Shown: positions 42,448-51,976, counted from the first letter of the stretch. The stretch: 64,000 nucleotides of DNA from Bacteroidales bacterium Phil6 (GCA_002633315.1 NWBN01000014.1:62001-126000); one strand, 5' to 3'. Made by a program: numbers and translations. Notes: generated by a model not told the origin, from the letters alone.

Positions 42448-43365
42448 ATGAAAGTATTAGTTGCAACAGAAAAGCCTTTTGCAAAGGCAGCCGTTGACGG
42501 CATTAGAAACATTGTCGAAGAAGCCGGATATACCTTGGCATTGTTAGAAAAATACACCGATGTACAGCAACTTTATGATGCAGTAGCAGATGTCGATGCA
42601 TTGATAGTACGTTCCGACAAAGTCACCAAAGAAGTGATATCACATGCAAAGAACTTGAAAATAGTGGTTCGTGCCGGAGCAGGATTCGACAACCTCGACC
42701 TTGCAGCATGTACAGAAAGAGGCATTGTCGCCATGAACACACCGGGGCAGAACTCCAACGCCGTAGCCGAATTGGCTGTAGGTTTCATGGTATATATGGC
42801 ACGTAACACTTTCAAACCCGGAACAGGCTCCGAGTTGAAAGGAAAAAGAATAGGCATACATGCTTACGGCAATGTCGGTCGTCTCGTAGCAGAGAAAGCA
42901 AAAGCCTTAGGTATGGAAGTCTGGGCTTTCGACCCATTCGTACCTAAAGAAAACATGGAAGCAGAAGGCGTAAAGGTCGCGGAAACAATAGAGGAACTCT
43001 ATGCCAACTGCAACTACATCTCATTGCATATTCCTGCCAATGACAAGACCAAGAATTCCATCAATTACGAACTTCTTTCAAAGATGCCGAAAGGTGGTTG
43101 TTTGGTCAACACCGCTCGTAAAGAAGTCATTGACGAAGCAGGAATGGAGAAACTGCTCGCTGAACGCGAAGACATGAAATATATCACCGACATCGCACCT
43201 TCTAATCAAGACGTTCTTGCAGAGAAATTCGGCAATCGTTTCTTCGCCACTCCCAAAAAACAGGGAGCAGAGACAGCTGAAGCCAATATCAATGCCGGTC
43301 TTGCAGCAGCACATCAGATAGTATCTTTCTTCAAAGAAGGTAATATCAGATTTAAAGTCAATTGA
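42448..43365 (+). CDS. serA: D-3-phosphoglycerate dehydrogenase
   Basis: This 305-residue NAD-dependent dehydrogenase has the D-isomer 2-hydroxyacid dehydrogenase fold. Residues 46-60 contain the ALIVRSDKVT substrate Arg, the Rossmann nucleotide loop is GIHAYGNVGRLVAEKA, and SLHIPANDKTKNSIN carries NAD-binding residues. The protein is the short form without the C-terminal ACT or ASB regulatory domains, so feedback inhibition by serine through ACT is unlikely. It commits 3-phosphoglycerate to serine synthesis. A hairpin terminator follows 18 nt after the stop. Confidence 0.97.
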   Translation: MKVLVATEKPFAKAAVDGIRNIVEEAGYTLALLEKYTDVQQLYDAVADVDALIVRSDKVTKEVISHAKNLKIVVRAGAGFDNLDLAACTERGIVAMNTPGQNSNAVAELAVGFMVYMARNTFKPGTGSELKGKRIGIHAYGNVGRLVAEKAKALGMEVWAFDPFVPKENMEAEGVKVAETIEELYANCNYISLHIPANDKTKNSINYELLSKMPKGGCLVNTARKEVIDEAGMEKLLAEREDMKYITDIAPSNQDVLAEKFGNRFFATPKKQGAETAEANINAGLAAAHQIVSFFKEGNIRFKVN

Positions 43366-43383
43366 TAAACAACTAACCAAATC

Positions 43384-43417
43384 GTCATCTCGCATTACTG
43401 CGAGATGACTGATTTTT
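43384..43417 (+). terminator. Terminator/attenuator after serA
   Basis: A perfect 11-bp stem GTCATCTCGCA (43384-43394) with TGCGAGATGAC (43399-43409) and a TTAC loop, then TGATTTTTAA. The following S23-like gene starts only 32 nt later without an obvious promoter, so partial read-through is likely. Confidence 0.8.
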
Positions 43418-43441
43418 AATCTCATAACCCGATTTATACGT

Positions 43442-43873
43442 ATGAGTCAACAGGATAACAAGACACCGACTTTTTTTAAGTTTGAAGACCTACGTGTGTA
43501 TAACAAAGCAGTGGATTTTGTCGTCTTTTTAATGAAACTGTTTGAGAACAACAATGATACATATTATTACAGGCTCATTGACGATGCTACACTTATCGCC
43601 ATCAATATAGTCGATGGCTCTGTAAAAAACAAAACACAATTCGTAGAAAAACTTCAAGAAGCAAAAGGAAACATCCGTAAAGTTGTAGTATATACTACTG
43701 TCGGGCAACGCAAAGGCCTCATTGGCGATGAATATTATGAAAATATTCGTTACAAGTTGATGGAACTGACAAAGATGATAGGTGCCTTAATAACATCTCT
43801 TCAAAAACACAACGACACTTATCATGTTGAACTTCAACACGATGATGGCTTTGATGAAAACTTAACCTGGTAA
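43442..43873 (+). CDS. S23-type four-helix-bundle protein
   Basis: This 143-residue protein has FFKFEDLRVYNKAVDFVV near its N-terminus, the typical F-x-DL-VY-kA pattern of the four-helix-bundle family related to the S23 intervening-sequence protein (TIGR02436). It continues with helical, charged segments (VEKLQEAKGNIRKVVVYT). Classical members are encoded inside 23S rRNA insertions; this one is free-standing between serA and the DUF1015 gene. The function is unknown. There is no rRNA in the window. Confidence 0.8.
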   Translation: MSQQDNKTPTFFKFEDLRVYNKAVDFVVFLMKLFENNNDTYYYRLIDDATLIAINIVDGSVKNKTQFVEKLQEAKGNIRKVVVYTTVGQRKGLIGDEYYENIRYKLMELTKMIGALITSLQKHNDTYHVELQHDDGFDENLTW

Positions 43874-43899
43874 ATATAACAAATTAAAAAATAATCATC

Positions 43900-45150
43900 A
43901 TGTCTATAATAAAACCATTTAAAGGGTATCGTCCTCCTAAAGATATAGTGACAAAATTAGCATCGAGACCGTATGATGTCTTGAACTCAGAAGAGGCGCG
44001 TGCTGAAGCAGAAGGCAATCCTTATTCACTTCTTCACATCACCAAAGCTGAAATAGACCTCCCCAAAGGCACTGACGAACACAGCCAGGCTGTTTATGAC
44101 AAAGTAGTCGAGAACTTCAAGAAATTCATTGACAACGGCTGGTTGGTACAAGACAAGGAAGAGAAGTTGTACATTTATGCTCAGACCATGGACGGACGTA
44201 CACAATACGGTATCGTTGCATGCGCCCATTCTGACGACTATGCCAAAGGTATAATCAAGAAACATGAACTGACACGTAAGGATAAAGAAGAAGACCGCAT
44301 GATACATGTACGCATCACCAATGCCAACGTAGAACCTGTGTTTTTCGCATATCCTGCACGTCCTGAAATTGATGCCATAGTCAACAACATAGTGCGTCAC
44401 CAGGCTCCGGAATATGACTTCGTGGCAGACGACGGTTTCGGTCATACCTTATGGACCATAGATGACAAAGCCACCATAGCACGTCTTGTGGAGTTATTCG
44501 ACAAAGAGGTTCCATATATGTATATAGCCGACGGCCATCACCGCTCTGCTGCTGCTGCCCTCATTGGGCAAGAAAAGAAAGCTAAAAACCCGAACCATAC
44601 CGGTAAGGAAGAATACAACTATTTCATGACCGTCATATTCCCTGACAATCAACTTAAAGTCATAGACTACAATCGTGTTGTAAAAGATCTTAACGGTTTG
44701 TCAAAAGAAGAGTTCCTCAAGGCTCTCGATGAATCTTTCACAGTAGAAAAAATGGGTCCCGACATTTACAAACCCACAAAATTACATGAGTTCAGCGTTT
44801 ACCTTGACGGAGAATGGTATAAACTCAATGCTAAACCCGGAACATACAACGACAACGACCCAATAGGCGTTCTCGATGTCACCATTCTGTCTAATTTGGT
44901 ATTAGACAAAATATTAGGTATAAAAGACTTACGTACCGACAAGAGAATCGATTTCGTCGGCGGAATACGTGGTCTCGGCGAATTGAAACGCCGTGTTGAC
45001 AGCGGAGAGATGAAAGTCGCTTTTGCCTTGTACCCTGTTTCCATGAAACAGATTATCGACATAGCTGACAGCGGCAATATCATGCCTCCCAAGACCACAT
45101 GGTTTGAACCAAAACTGCGTTCAGGCCTCGTAATTCACACATTGGACTGA
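43900..45150 (+). CDS. DUF1015 family protein
   Basis: This 416-residue cytoplasmic protein matches DUF1015, with the N-terminal motif IKPFKGYRPPKD, VASRPYDVLNSEEARAEA-type sequence and the central YIADGHHRSAAAA. The latter carries a His pair that looks like a catalytic or metal site. It is found next to serC-serA across Bacteroidota and elsewhere near serine genes, so a serine-related role, such as a kinase- or HTH-coupled side step of serine metabolism, is suspected but unproven. It begins 26 nt after the S23-like gene and ends at a terminator. Confidence 0.9.
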   Translation: MSIIKPFKGYRPPKDIVTKLASRPYDVLNSEEARAEAEGNPYSLLHITKAEIDLPKGTDEHSQAVYDKVVENFKKFIDNGWLVQDKEEKLYIYAQTMDGRTQYGIVACAHSDDYAKGIIKKHELTRKDKEEDRMIHVRITNANVEPVFFAYPARPEIDAIVNNIVRHQAPEYDFVADDGFGHTLWTIDDKATIARLVELFDKEVPYMYIADGHHRSAAAALIGQEKKAKNPNHTGKEEYNYFMTVIFPDNQLKVIDYNRVVKDLNGLSKEEFLKALDESFTVEKMGPDIYKPTKLHEFSVYLDGEWYKLNAKPGTYNDNDPIGVLDVTILSNLVLDKILGIKDLRTDKRIDFVGGIRGLGELKRRVDSGEMKVAFALYPVSMKQIIDIADSGNIMPPKTTWFEPKLRSGLVIHTLD

Positions 45151-45174
45151 TTTAATCGATCCAACAAACATTAT

Positions 45175-45212
45175 AAACAGGAAGAGAACTATATTGTTTT
45201 CTTCCTGTTTTT
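45175..45212 (+). terminator. Terminator of the ser/DUF1015 unit
   Basis: A perfect 11-bp stem AAACAGGAAGA (45175-45185) with TCTTCCTGTTT (45200-45210) and a 14-nt loop, followed by TTGTACTTTT. Confidence 0.8.
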
Positions 45213-45760
45213 GTACTTTTACATATCAACCATTGTCATTAATTATCTTCATTCAATTTTTTTAAGAATATTGATGTCCGTCCAAACTTTTTAAGAAATT
45301 ATATATAATTATGGTTGAAATACATGCGAAATCTCACCCCTTTTGATTATCTTTGTTATTCTATAACTAAATATAATTTAACCTAAAAACAATAGTAATC
45401 ATTTTATCTTACAGCCGAAAGTTTAAGTCCCGTCATGACTTGACTGATTCCAAATTATAAATTTACGACAATCCATCTCTCCCATTTTATTTTCAATTGC
45501 ACTTGCCGGTTATCCTAAGACATTGAAAAAATAAAAGTGCATAAGAATATTTATTCCAATGACAGCGTACCTTTCGACATCAGATCCTTTCCGAATAAAA
45601 TAAAAAAACAACTTTCTCAAAAAAGCACATCAACATCACTGTTTATAGTATTGCAGATAAGAATTTTATAACTTATATTTTAAAAACACTAATTTTTTTT
45701 TACAACAATAACAAATAAAAAAGATTTTTTTTGATATTTGCAGAAATAAACATTACGGGT
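45213..45760. other. Gene-free region upstream of agmatinase-family gene
   Basis: About 550 nt with no credible ORF, tRNA or CRISPR repeat. An orphan TATCTTTG element on the plus strand at 45348-45355 has no gene within 400 nt. Near 45735 a GATATTTGC is a near match to the promoter element and probably serves the agmatinase-family gene. Confidence 0.4.
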
Positions 45761-46786
45761 ATGGCTGAATTTATTTTCAATCCGAACGACCCTGCATTGA
45801 CTGACACCGGGTTATTCGGTCTCCCTTTTGATGCAGAACAATCTGAAATTGTAATAATTCCCGTTCCATGGGAATTGACAACGAGTTATAACAGAGGCAC
45901 ATTTCATGGTCCGGAGAACGTTTTTGAAGGTTCTTGTCAAGTAGATTTATGCAATCACGACTATCCGGATTTATGGAAAAAAGGGATATGGTTGGACGAG
46001 TTCCCCAAAGAACTTATAGATCTTCACGAAGCATTAAACGAAAAGAGTCTTATATTGATAGACGATGCAGCTAATGAAGACACAGGCAAAACCGAAGAAG
46101 AACTGCAATCGTTCAGAGACGAGATAGAATCGGCATTCAACATCATGTATAAATGGGTAAAAGACAGGGTCTCATATTGGAAATCAAAAGGCAAGAAAGT
46201 AGGCTTATTGGGTGGAGACCACAGCATACCGTTACCCTATCATCAATATTTTCATGACAACAATATCAATTACGGAATACTTCATGTAGATGCACACTGC
46301 GATTTAAGAAATAGTTTTGAAGGATTCAAATATTCCCATGCATCCATATTTTATAACGTCATGCAATTTGAAAATGTGAAAAAGCTTGTTCAGGTAGGCA
46401 TTCGCGACTATTGTCATGAAGAAAAAGATTTTGTGGAACAGTCCGATGGACGCATAAAAGTGTTTTACGACAGAGAATACAGGAAAAGACTGTTCGAAGG
46501 AGACAATTGGAAAACCATTTGTGAAGAGATAATAGATGAACTTCCTGACAATGTATATATATCTATTGACATAGACGGCCTTGACCCCAAGTTGTGCCCC
46601 AACACCGGAACACCGGTTCCGGGCGGAATGGACTTTGAAGAGTTCATATATCTGCTTAATAAGCTCAAACAATCCGGCAAAAACATCATTGGATTCGACT
46701 TATGTGAAGTTGCCAATGGCGACAATGAATTCAATGGCAATGTAGGAGCAAGAGTATTATATCAACTTTGCGGAACCATAAACTGA
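45761..46786 (+). CDS. Agmatinase/arginase-family ureohydrolase
   Basis: This 341-residue enzyme has the complete binuclear manganese site of ureohydrolases: GGDHS (152-155 region), DAHCD (177-181) and SIDIDGLDP. Family members split arginine, agmatine, guanidinobutyrate or formiminoglutamate. The exact substrate cannot be read from the sequence; agmatinase is the most common annotation of this Bacteroidota clade. The frame starts with TTG at 45731, but ATG 45761 (MAEFIFNPND) is chosen. There is an insert near residues 95-135 compared with short agmatinases. It stands 44 nt before the phosphate-transport pair. Confidence 0.9.
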   Translation: MAEFIFNPNDPALTDTGLFGLPFDAEQSEIVIIPVPWELTTSYNRGTFHGPENVFEGSCQVDLCNHDYPDLWKKGIWLDEFPKELIDLHEALNEKSLILIDDAANEDTGKTEEELQSFRDEIESAFNIMYKWVKDRVSYWKSKGKKVGLLGGDHSIPLPYHQYFHDNNINYGILHVDAHCDLRNSFEGFKYSHASIFYNVMQFENVKKLVQVGIRDYCHEEKDFVEQSDGRIKVFYDREYRKRLFEGDNWKTICEEIIDELPDNVYISIDIDGLDPKLCPNTGTPVPGGMDFEEFIYLLNKLKQSGKNIIGFDLCEVANGDNEFNGNVGARVLYQLCGTIN

Positions 46787-46830
46787 AATTGTAATTAAAT
46801 AACGATATAACATTTAAAACACATATCAAT

Positions 46831-47481
46831 ATGAGTTTGGACAAATTTTTACAAATATTCGTCACCAAAGAAACAAAATTCTTCCCTCTTTACATAAAAC
46901 AGGCAGAAAAAATACATCATGCGACCCACACCTTGTTGGAAATGGTCAGGACAGATGATTTCGAGGAACAAAAGATACTTGGAAGACAGATAAAAAAAGA
47001 CGAGACAGATGGAGACGAGTTGTTTCGCACAATATACAAGGAGTTAAACAACACATTCATAACTCCGTTTGACCGTGAAGATGTACACGAATTAGCGACC
47101 AATATGGACGATTTCTTAGACATAATAGAAGATTGTTCCAAGAGTCTGTTAATGTACAAACCCAAAAAGATAGATAAACAAATCATCGAAATAATGAAAC
47201 TTATGGATGAGAATGCCAAGTATTTAGTTGAAATGACGAATGCCATGACTGACATAAGAAAGAATGCCAACATCATACTTGTAAAATGCGACAGAATAAA
47301 ACAGGCAGAACATACAATCGATGATATATATACAGATTATATAAGTCATCTTTTTGAATCAGAAACAGACTATATCGAATTAATCAAGAATAAGAATATC
47401 ATCGAAACATTCGAAGCGGCGAGCGACACGGCAAAGACTGTATCGGACACCATTAGAACCATAATAATAAAGAAGTCTTAA
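46831..47481 (+). CDS. DUF47 (PhoU-like) protein
   Basis: This 216-residue all-helical protein of the DUF47/PhoU_div family begins SLDKFLQIFVTKETKFFPLY and has the acidic metal-binding motif QIKKDETDGDELFRTIY, then the second EDVHELATNMDDFLDIIED. It is cytosolic and usually modulates the partner PiT phosphate transporter. The stop lies 1 nt before the PiT start, confirming a two-gene operon. Confidence 0.95.
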   Translation: MSLDKFLQIFVTKETKFFPLYIKQAEKIHHATHTLLEMVRTDDFEEQKILGRQIKKDETDGDELFRTIYKELNNTFITPFDREDVHELATNMDDFLDIIEDCSKSLLMYKPKKIDKQIIEIMKLMDENAKYLVEMTNAMTDIRKNANIILVKCDRIKQAEHTIDDIYTDYISHLFESETDYIELIKNKNIIETFEAASDTAKTVSDTIRTIIIKKS

Positions 47482-47482
47482 A

Positions 47483-48532
47483 ATGTTGGAATTCATAGTA
47501 ATAGCATCATTAGTAATAGCAATAACCATCACATTTCTAAATGGCATGAATGATGCAGCCAATGCCATTTCGACGGTTATAGTGACAAGAGTATTAACGC
47601 CGATAAAAGCAGTGATATGGGCAGCATTTTGGGAGTTCATGGCATTTTTCATCTTTAAAGTCACTGTTGCCGAGATGATAGGAGGCGGCATAGTACAGCA
47701 TGGATACATGAATCCTTACATAATATTTTCTGCATTGATAAGTGCCGTTATTTGGGTTTGGCTGTGCACACATTACGGCATGCCAATCTCTACATCCCAG
47801 GCTTTAGTGGGAGGCATGATAGGTGCAGTATGGTTCGTTCATGGCATGGATGCTCTTATCATGAGTAACATAATATGGATATTCGCTTTCATAGTGATAG
47901 CGCCATTAGCCGGCATCATAGTAGGCTTTTTCATAATGTGTTTAGTATTGTTTATTTGTAAAAACGTAAAAAGAAAGAAGGTAGAAAATATTTTTAAAAG
48001 ACTCCAACTGATATCATCTGCAGCTTTCAGTTTAGGACACGGTGCCAACGATGCACAAAAAACGATGGGCATCATAGCTCTCACCATGTTAATAGCTCTG
48101 CAGACTACGGACATTTCGGAGACATTACATAATGTTATAGGTTTCATTTATGATGGTGAAAAAGGATTTTACATCCCCAATTCATTGGCAATATTATGTT
48201 ATGTGATAATATCTGCCGGAATACTTGTAGGTGGTAAAAAGGTCATAAAGACTATGGGCAAAGACATAGCAAAAATGGATAATGCCAAAGGCTTTTGTGC
48301 AGAGACATCCGGCGCCATTACACTAATTATAAGTACAATACTCGGAATGCCTGTCAGTTCCTCTCATACCATGACAGGTTCCATTATAGGGGTCGGACTT
48401 ACCGATGGTGTCAAATCCGTTAAATGGGTTACTGCCAAAAAGATAATCTGGACATGGTTTATGACAATATTGGCACCCATGGTGATTTCAGGACTGATAT
48501 ACATGTTAATATACAATACATGTTTAAAATAA
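47483..48532 (+). CDS. Low-affinity inorganic phosphate transporter (PiT family)
   Basis: This 349-residue inner-membrane protein has about ten transmembrane helices and the two PiT signatures GMNDAANAIST near the N-terminus and GHGANDAQKTMG in the middle. It imports phosphate (as metal-phosphate) with H+ or Na+. Further conserved parts are GMPISTSQALVGGMIG and GMPVSSSHTMTGSIIG. It is translationally coupled to the DUF47 gene. The putative small RNA or terminator element at 48617-48696 lies downstream. Confidence 0.96.
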   Translation: MLEFIVIASLVIAITITFLNGMNDAANAISTVIVTRVLTPIKAVIWAAFWEFMAFFIFKVTVAEMIGGGIVQHGYMNPYIIFSALISAVIWVWLCTHYGMPISTSQALVGGMIGAVWFVHGMDALIMSNIIWIFAFIVIAPLAGIIVGFFIMCLVLFICKNVKRKKVENIFKRLQLISSAAFSLGHGANDAQKTMGIIALTMLIALQTTDISETLHNVIGFIYDGEKGFYIPNSLAILCYVIISAGILVGGKKVIKTMGKDIAKMDNAKGFCAETSGAITLIISTILGMPVSSSHTMTGSIIGVGLTDGVKSVKWVTAKKIIWTWFMTILAPMVISGLIYMLIYNTCLK

Positions 48533-48616
48533 CAACACTTTCAATCATTAAAGTATAATTGACACATATTGTTGATAAGTTTTGATTTTAAGTATACCTT
48601 TTAAAGATAAGTTTTG

Positions 48617-48696
48617 TATCTTTGCATATCGTTTAATGAGTTGTTGATACAAATTGTTTAGGCTGGAATTTCAAGTACCAGCCTTTTTTGTATCAA
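48617..48696 (+). ncRNA. Candidate short RNA with promoter element and terminator
   Basis: TATCTTTGC at 48617-48624 has no ORF behind it. About 36 nt further on is a terminator AGGCTGG/CCAGCCT (48660-48666 with 48678-48684) followed by TTTTTG. An outer inverted repeat, TTGATACAAA (48644-48653) with TTTGTATCAA (48687-48696), encloses it. A transcript of roughly 60 nt would result. Alternatively it is only the PiT terminator. Confidence 0.4.
48661..48690 (+). terminator. Terminator inside the candidate short RNA element
   Basis: GGCTGG (48661-48666) with CCAGCC (48678-48683), an 11-nt loop, then TTTTTTG. It also lies downstream of the PiT gene. Confidence 0.75.
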
Positions 48697-48745
48697 AATG
48701 ACGGATTTAAGCATTTGAGATGGAGTAGGACAACAATTAGTCATA

Positions 48746-48780
48746 CAAAAAAAGGACGTGCCGATATCAAGGCACATCCT
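48746..48780 (-). terminator. Intrinsic terminator of the YebC gene
   Basis: A 10-bp stem with one mismatch (48753-48762 with 48771-48780) is followed on the minus strand by TTTTTTTGTA. It is about 35 nt past the YebC stop. Confidence 0.8.
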
Positions 48781-48814
48781 CATCATATAAAAGTTTAAAA
48801 ATACACTAAAAAAA

Positions 48815-49525
48815 TCAACCTATATTAGTATAGACTGCTTGTACATCCTCATCGTCCTCCACTTTATCAAGGAAAGCCTCGATGCTTGCCATTTCTTCAT
48901 CGGTAAAACTCACCGGATTATTAGCAAAACGTTGAAGGTTAGCTTTAATAATATTTATCTTACGGCTTTCGAGAGCTTCGTGCATAGTGCCGTAGGCTGT
49001 CCAATCTGTATAGAGGAACACTCCGTCTTCAGACTCATCGATTTCTTCCAGGCCGGCATCTATCAGTTCCAGTTCGAGTTCATCTTTATCCATAGAAGCC
49101 GGCAGTTCAATTTGAAAAACAGCCTTACGGGTAAACATAAACTCAAGAGAGCCGGTAGGTACCAATGAGCCGCCATTTTTATTAAAATAAGAACGCACAT
49201 TAGCCACTGTACGTGTAGTATTATCGGTGGCACACTCCACTACGCACAAGACTCCGTGAGGGCCCTTACCTTCATAAACGATCTCAACCATATCGGCAGC
49301 GTCCTTACTTGTAGCACGTTTTATGGCAGCATCAATATTGTCTTTCGGCATATTTTCAGCTTTGGCATTAAGGATAGCCTGACGTAGTTTAGGGTTCATA
49401 TCGGGATCCGGACCACCCTCTTTAGCTGCAATAGTAATAAGTTTGCCCAATTTCGGAAACACTCTTGACATGTGTCCCCATCTTTTCATCTTGGCCGCTT
49501 TGCGGTATTCAAAAGCTCTTCCCAT
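48815..49525 (-). CDS. yebC: YebC/PmpR family regulator or translation factor
   Basis: This 236-residue protein has the standard YebC opening [27 protein letters not shown], the [28 protein letters not shown] motif and the [15 protein letters not shown] block. Older work describes YebC proteins as DNA-binding regulators; newer work assigns some members to resolving ribosome stalling. The sequence does not tell which. It is monocistronic, with a TATCTTTG promoter at 49546-49553. Confidence 0.95.
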   Translation of the reverse strand: MGRAFEYRKAAKMKRWGHMSRVFPKLGKLITIAAKEGGPDPDMNPKLRQAILNAKAENMPKDNIDAAIKRATSKDAADMVEIVYEGKGPHGVLCVVECATDNTTRTVANVRSYFNKNGGSLVPTGSLEFMFTRKAVFQIELPASMDKDELELELIDAGLEEIDESEDGVFLYTDWTAYGTMHEALESRKINIIKANLQRFANNPVSFTDEEMASIEAFLDKVEDDEDVQAVYTNIG

Positions 49526-49545
49526 AGTTCATATTTTTTCGACTG

Positions 49546-49553
49546 CAAAGATA
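49546..49553 (-). promoter_or_regulatory. yebC promoter -7 element (TATCTTTG)
   Basis: Minus-strand TATCTTTGC lies 20 nt upstream of the yebC ATG. Confidence 0.6.
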
Positions 49554-49628
49554 CATATTCATCATCAAAAAATGAAATATTTTACATGATTAATAAAAAA
49601 ATCAGTTAACACAACTGCTAATAAGGCA

Positions 49629-50063
49629 TCATTCTTCATCTTCCAACTCATCAAGTTCATCAAAACCATCTGCCCATTCCTCATCATAAAACTCCTCCCC
49701 CACCAAGTCTTTATCACTCTTTTCGGTAATACCCTTAAACATTTTTTTCATAATATATGCCGGGAAAGGCAAGACCGAATCAGAGTTCGATGATGACAAT
49801 GCGATGCCTATGCCATCGTTACCCAACTCATTAAGCCAATCAACGAACTCATCGACACCCATGGTAGTAACTGCATAGTCGCTCCAGTCATCACTGATAT
49901 TAGACTTTGCTTCCTCTTCTGAAGCCCATACCGGGATAAAAGAATTGCCGTCGCCATCTTCCAACATGGCAAAAAGTCCAGGTTTTGCTTCAAGAAGCCA
50001 TAACATTCCTTTTTCTTCCGCAGCTTGTAAGAAAGCTGTAATTTGATTAACATTATCCATCAT
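49629..50063 (-). CDS. DUF2750 family protein
   Basis: This 144-residue acidic cytoplasmic protein has FLQAAEEKGMLWLLE, GDGNSFIPVWASEEEAKSN and MGVDEFVDWLNEL, the pattern of DUF2750 proteins. The C-terminal tail is almost all Asp and Glu (residues about 125-144), which is odd and could bind metal or basic partners. The function is unknown. It starts 9 nt after the ABC-F stop, so it forms an operon with that ribosome-associated ATPase. A second ATG sits at 50060. Confidence 0.78.
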   Translation of the reverse strand: MMDNVNQITAFLQAAEEKGMLWLLEAKPGLFAMLEDGDGNSFIPVWASEEEAKSNISDDWSDYAVTTMGVDEFVDWLNELGNDGIGIALSSSNSDSVLPFPAYIMKKMFKGITEKSDKDLVGEEFYDEEWADGFDELDELEDEE

Positions 50064-50072
50064 ATCAAGTAT

Positions 50073-51947
50073 TTAAATTTCATCAAGTTCAAGCCAACGT
50101 AATTCCTTCTCATCGACAAGAGCGTCTATTTCGAGCATACGCCGCCCCAACTTCTCAATCTCCGCATAATCAGTAACCGTTTCCAACTTGGCTGTAATAT
50201 CTTTCTTTTCATTTTCCAAATCAGCAAGTTCAATTGTCAAAGACTCATACTCTTTTTGTTCCTTAAAAGTCTTCTTCCGTTTACGTTCCACAGTACGAGT
50301 AACTGTCTTGGGCTTTGAAGAAAGCTCAATTTGTGCCAACTCTTTGTTTTTTTCCTCCATCCACTGATGATATTGCGAATAGTTGCCCATAAAACCTTTC
50401 ACTTCTCCATTACCCTGAAATACAAATAACTGGTCAACAGTACTATCAAGAAAACATCTGTCATGAGAAACAATAAGAAGACAACCTTTGTAGGATTGAA
50501 GAAAATCTTCAAGTTTCTGTAATGTCAATATATCGAGGTCGTTGGTAGGTTCATCGAGAATAAGAAAATTAGGATTTTTTATCAGGACAGTAAGCAGATA
50601 TAAACGACGTTTCTCGCCTCCGCTCAACAATTCCACAGGTTGTCCGTGCATTTTATAAGGAAACATAAAATGTGCCAACAGCTGTTCGGCTGTATAGACT
50701 TTATCTTTTCCATAATGTATCACCTCTGCTATCTCACGTATTGTATCGAGTATGGACATTCCAGATTTAAAGTTCATACCCTGTTGAGTATAGTAACCAT
50801 ACGTTACCGTCTGTCCTGTCGTTATAGTTCCGCTGTCCGCTTGTTCCGCACCTGTTATCATATTCAGGAAGGTGGACTTCCCTATTCCATTTTTACCAAT
50901 TATACCTATACGTTCACCTCTCTTAAAAATATAATCGAAATCTTTTAATATGAAAGTATCGCCATACATCTTGTTGACGCTGTTCATTTCGAGTATCTTA
51001 CCACCGAGGCGACGCATCTCAAGACCGAATTGTATTTCATTATCTTCTCTGCGTACCTTGGCTTTTTCTTTAAGTTCAAAGAAAGCGTCTATACGTGATT
51101 TCGACTTACCCGTCCTTGCCTGTGGTGTGCTGCGCATCCATTCCAATTCATGTTTCAGCAACTGTCCGGCTCTCTCTGCAGCAATACGTCTGTTTTCCTC
51201 TCTCTCCCGACTTTTCCTGACATAATAATCAAAATTACCGTTATGAGTATATATTGTACCGTCATGCAATTCAAATATTTTATTACAAACTCTGTCAAGA
51301 AAATATCTGTCGTGAGTCACCATAAAAATAGTGACATTGGACTGTTTTAAATATTTCTCCAGCCATTCCACCATATCTATATCGAGATGATTGGTAGGCT
51401 CATCGAGGAACAACATATCCGGGCTATCGAGCAATACAAGTGCCAAAGACAGACGTTTCACCTGTCCACCGGACAAAGTACCTATTTTTTGTTTCAAGTC
51501 AAAAATCTCAAAAGTCGATAACAACTGTTTAAGACGTTGTTCGTATGACCAGGCCTGAACCGAATCCATTGCAGATATTGCCTGATCCAAACGAGCCTTG
51601 GTATTTTTATCATTATCATCGACATGCTGAGAAATAGCTTTCTCATAATTATCAATAATCTGCATCAGATTAGTATGCCCATCAGAGATAATATCCTCTA
51701 TTGTAAGATTCGGATCATATTGTGGAGATTGTTCCAAATATCCTATTCTAACGTCACCATTAAAAGCCACAGTACCACTATCACTCTCCTCTTTACCGAC
51801 TATAACACGCATCATGGTTGTCTTTCCACAGCCGTTGGGAGCAATCAAGGCTGTCTTATCCCCTTTCTCTATACCAAAACTGATATTCTCAAAAAGCAAT
51901 TTATCACTATACGCTTTGGATATGTTATCTACAGACAAATAATTCAT
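50073..51947 (-). CDS. ABC-F ATPase, Uup-like
   Basis: This soluble protein of about 624 residues has two ABC ATPase domains and no membrane part. Walker A motifs are APNGCGKTTMMR and GKNGIGKSTFLN, the signature motifs LSGGQVKR and LSGGEKRR, and Walker B LFLDEPTNHLD and LILDEPTNDLD. The C-terminal about 90 residues form a charged coiled coil (ERKRKKTFKEQKEYESL and onward), as in Uup. ABC-F proteins act on the ribosome or on DNA repair intermediates. The frame starts with a TTG at 51995, but the ATG at 51947 (MNYLSVDNISKAY) is chosen. Promoter TATCTTTG is at 51969-51976. Confidence 0.94.
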   Translation of the reverse strand: MNYLSVDNISKAYSDKLLFENISFGIEKGDKTALIAPNGCGKTTMMRVIVGKEESDSGTVAFNGDVRIGYLEQSPQYDPNLTIEDIISDGHTNLMQIIDNYEKAISQHVDDNDKNTKARLDQAISAMDSVQAWSYEQRLKQLLSTFEIFDLKQKIGTLSGGQVKRLSLALVLLDSPDMLFLDEPTNHLDIDMVEWLEKYLKQSNVTIFMVTHDRYFLDRVCNKIFELHDGTIYTHNGNFDYYVRKSREREENRRIAAERAGQLLKHELEWMRSTPQARTGKSKSRIDAFFELKEKAKVRREDNEIQFGLEMRRLGGKILEMNSVNKMYGDTFILKDFDYIFKRGERIGIIGKNGIGKSTFLNMITGAEQADSGTITTGQTVTYGYYTQQGMNFKSGMSILDTIREIAEVIHYGKDKVYTAEQLLAHFMFPYKMHGQPVELLSGGEKRRLYLLTVLIKNPNFLILDEPTNDLDILTLQKLEDFLQSYKGCLLIVSHDRCFLDSTVDQLFVFQGNGEVKGFMGNYSQYHQWMEEKNKELAQIELSSKPKTVTRTVERKRKKTFKEQKEYESLTIELADLENEKKDITAKLETVTDYAEIEKLGRRMLEIDALVDEKELRWLELDEI

Positions 51948-51968
51948 ACCTGAAAAACAAAACGGTGA

Positions 51969-51976
51969 CAAAGATA
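51969..51976 (-). promoter_or_regulatory. ABC-F/DUF2750 promoter -7 element (TATCTTTG)
   Basis: Minus-strand TATCTTTGTC lies 21 nt upstream of the ABC-F ATG and rules out the upstream start at 51995. Confidence 0.6.
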
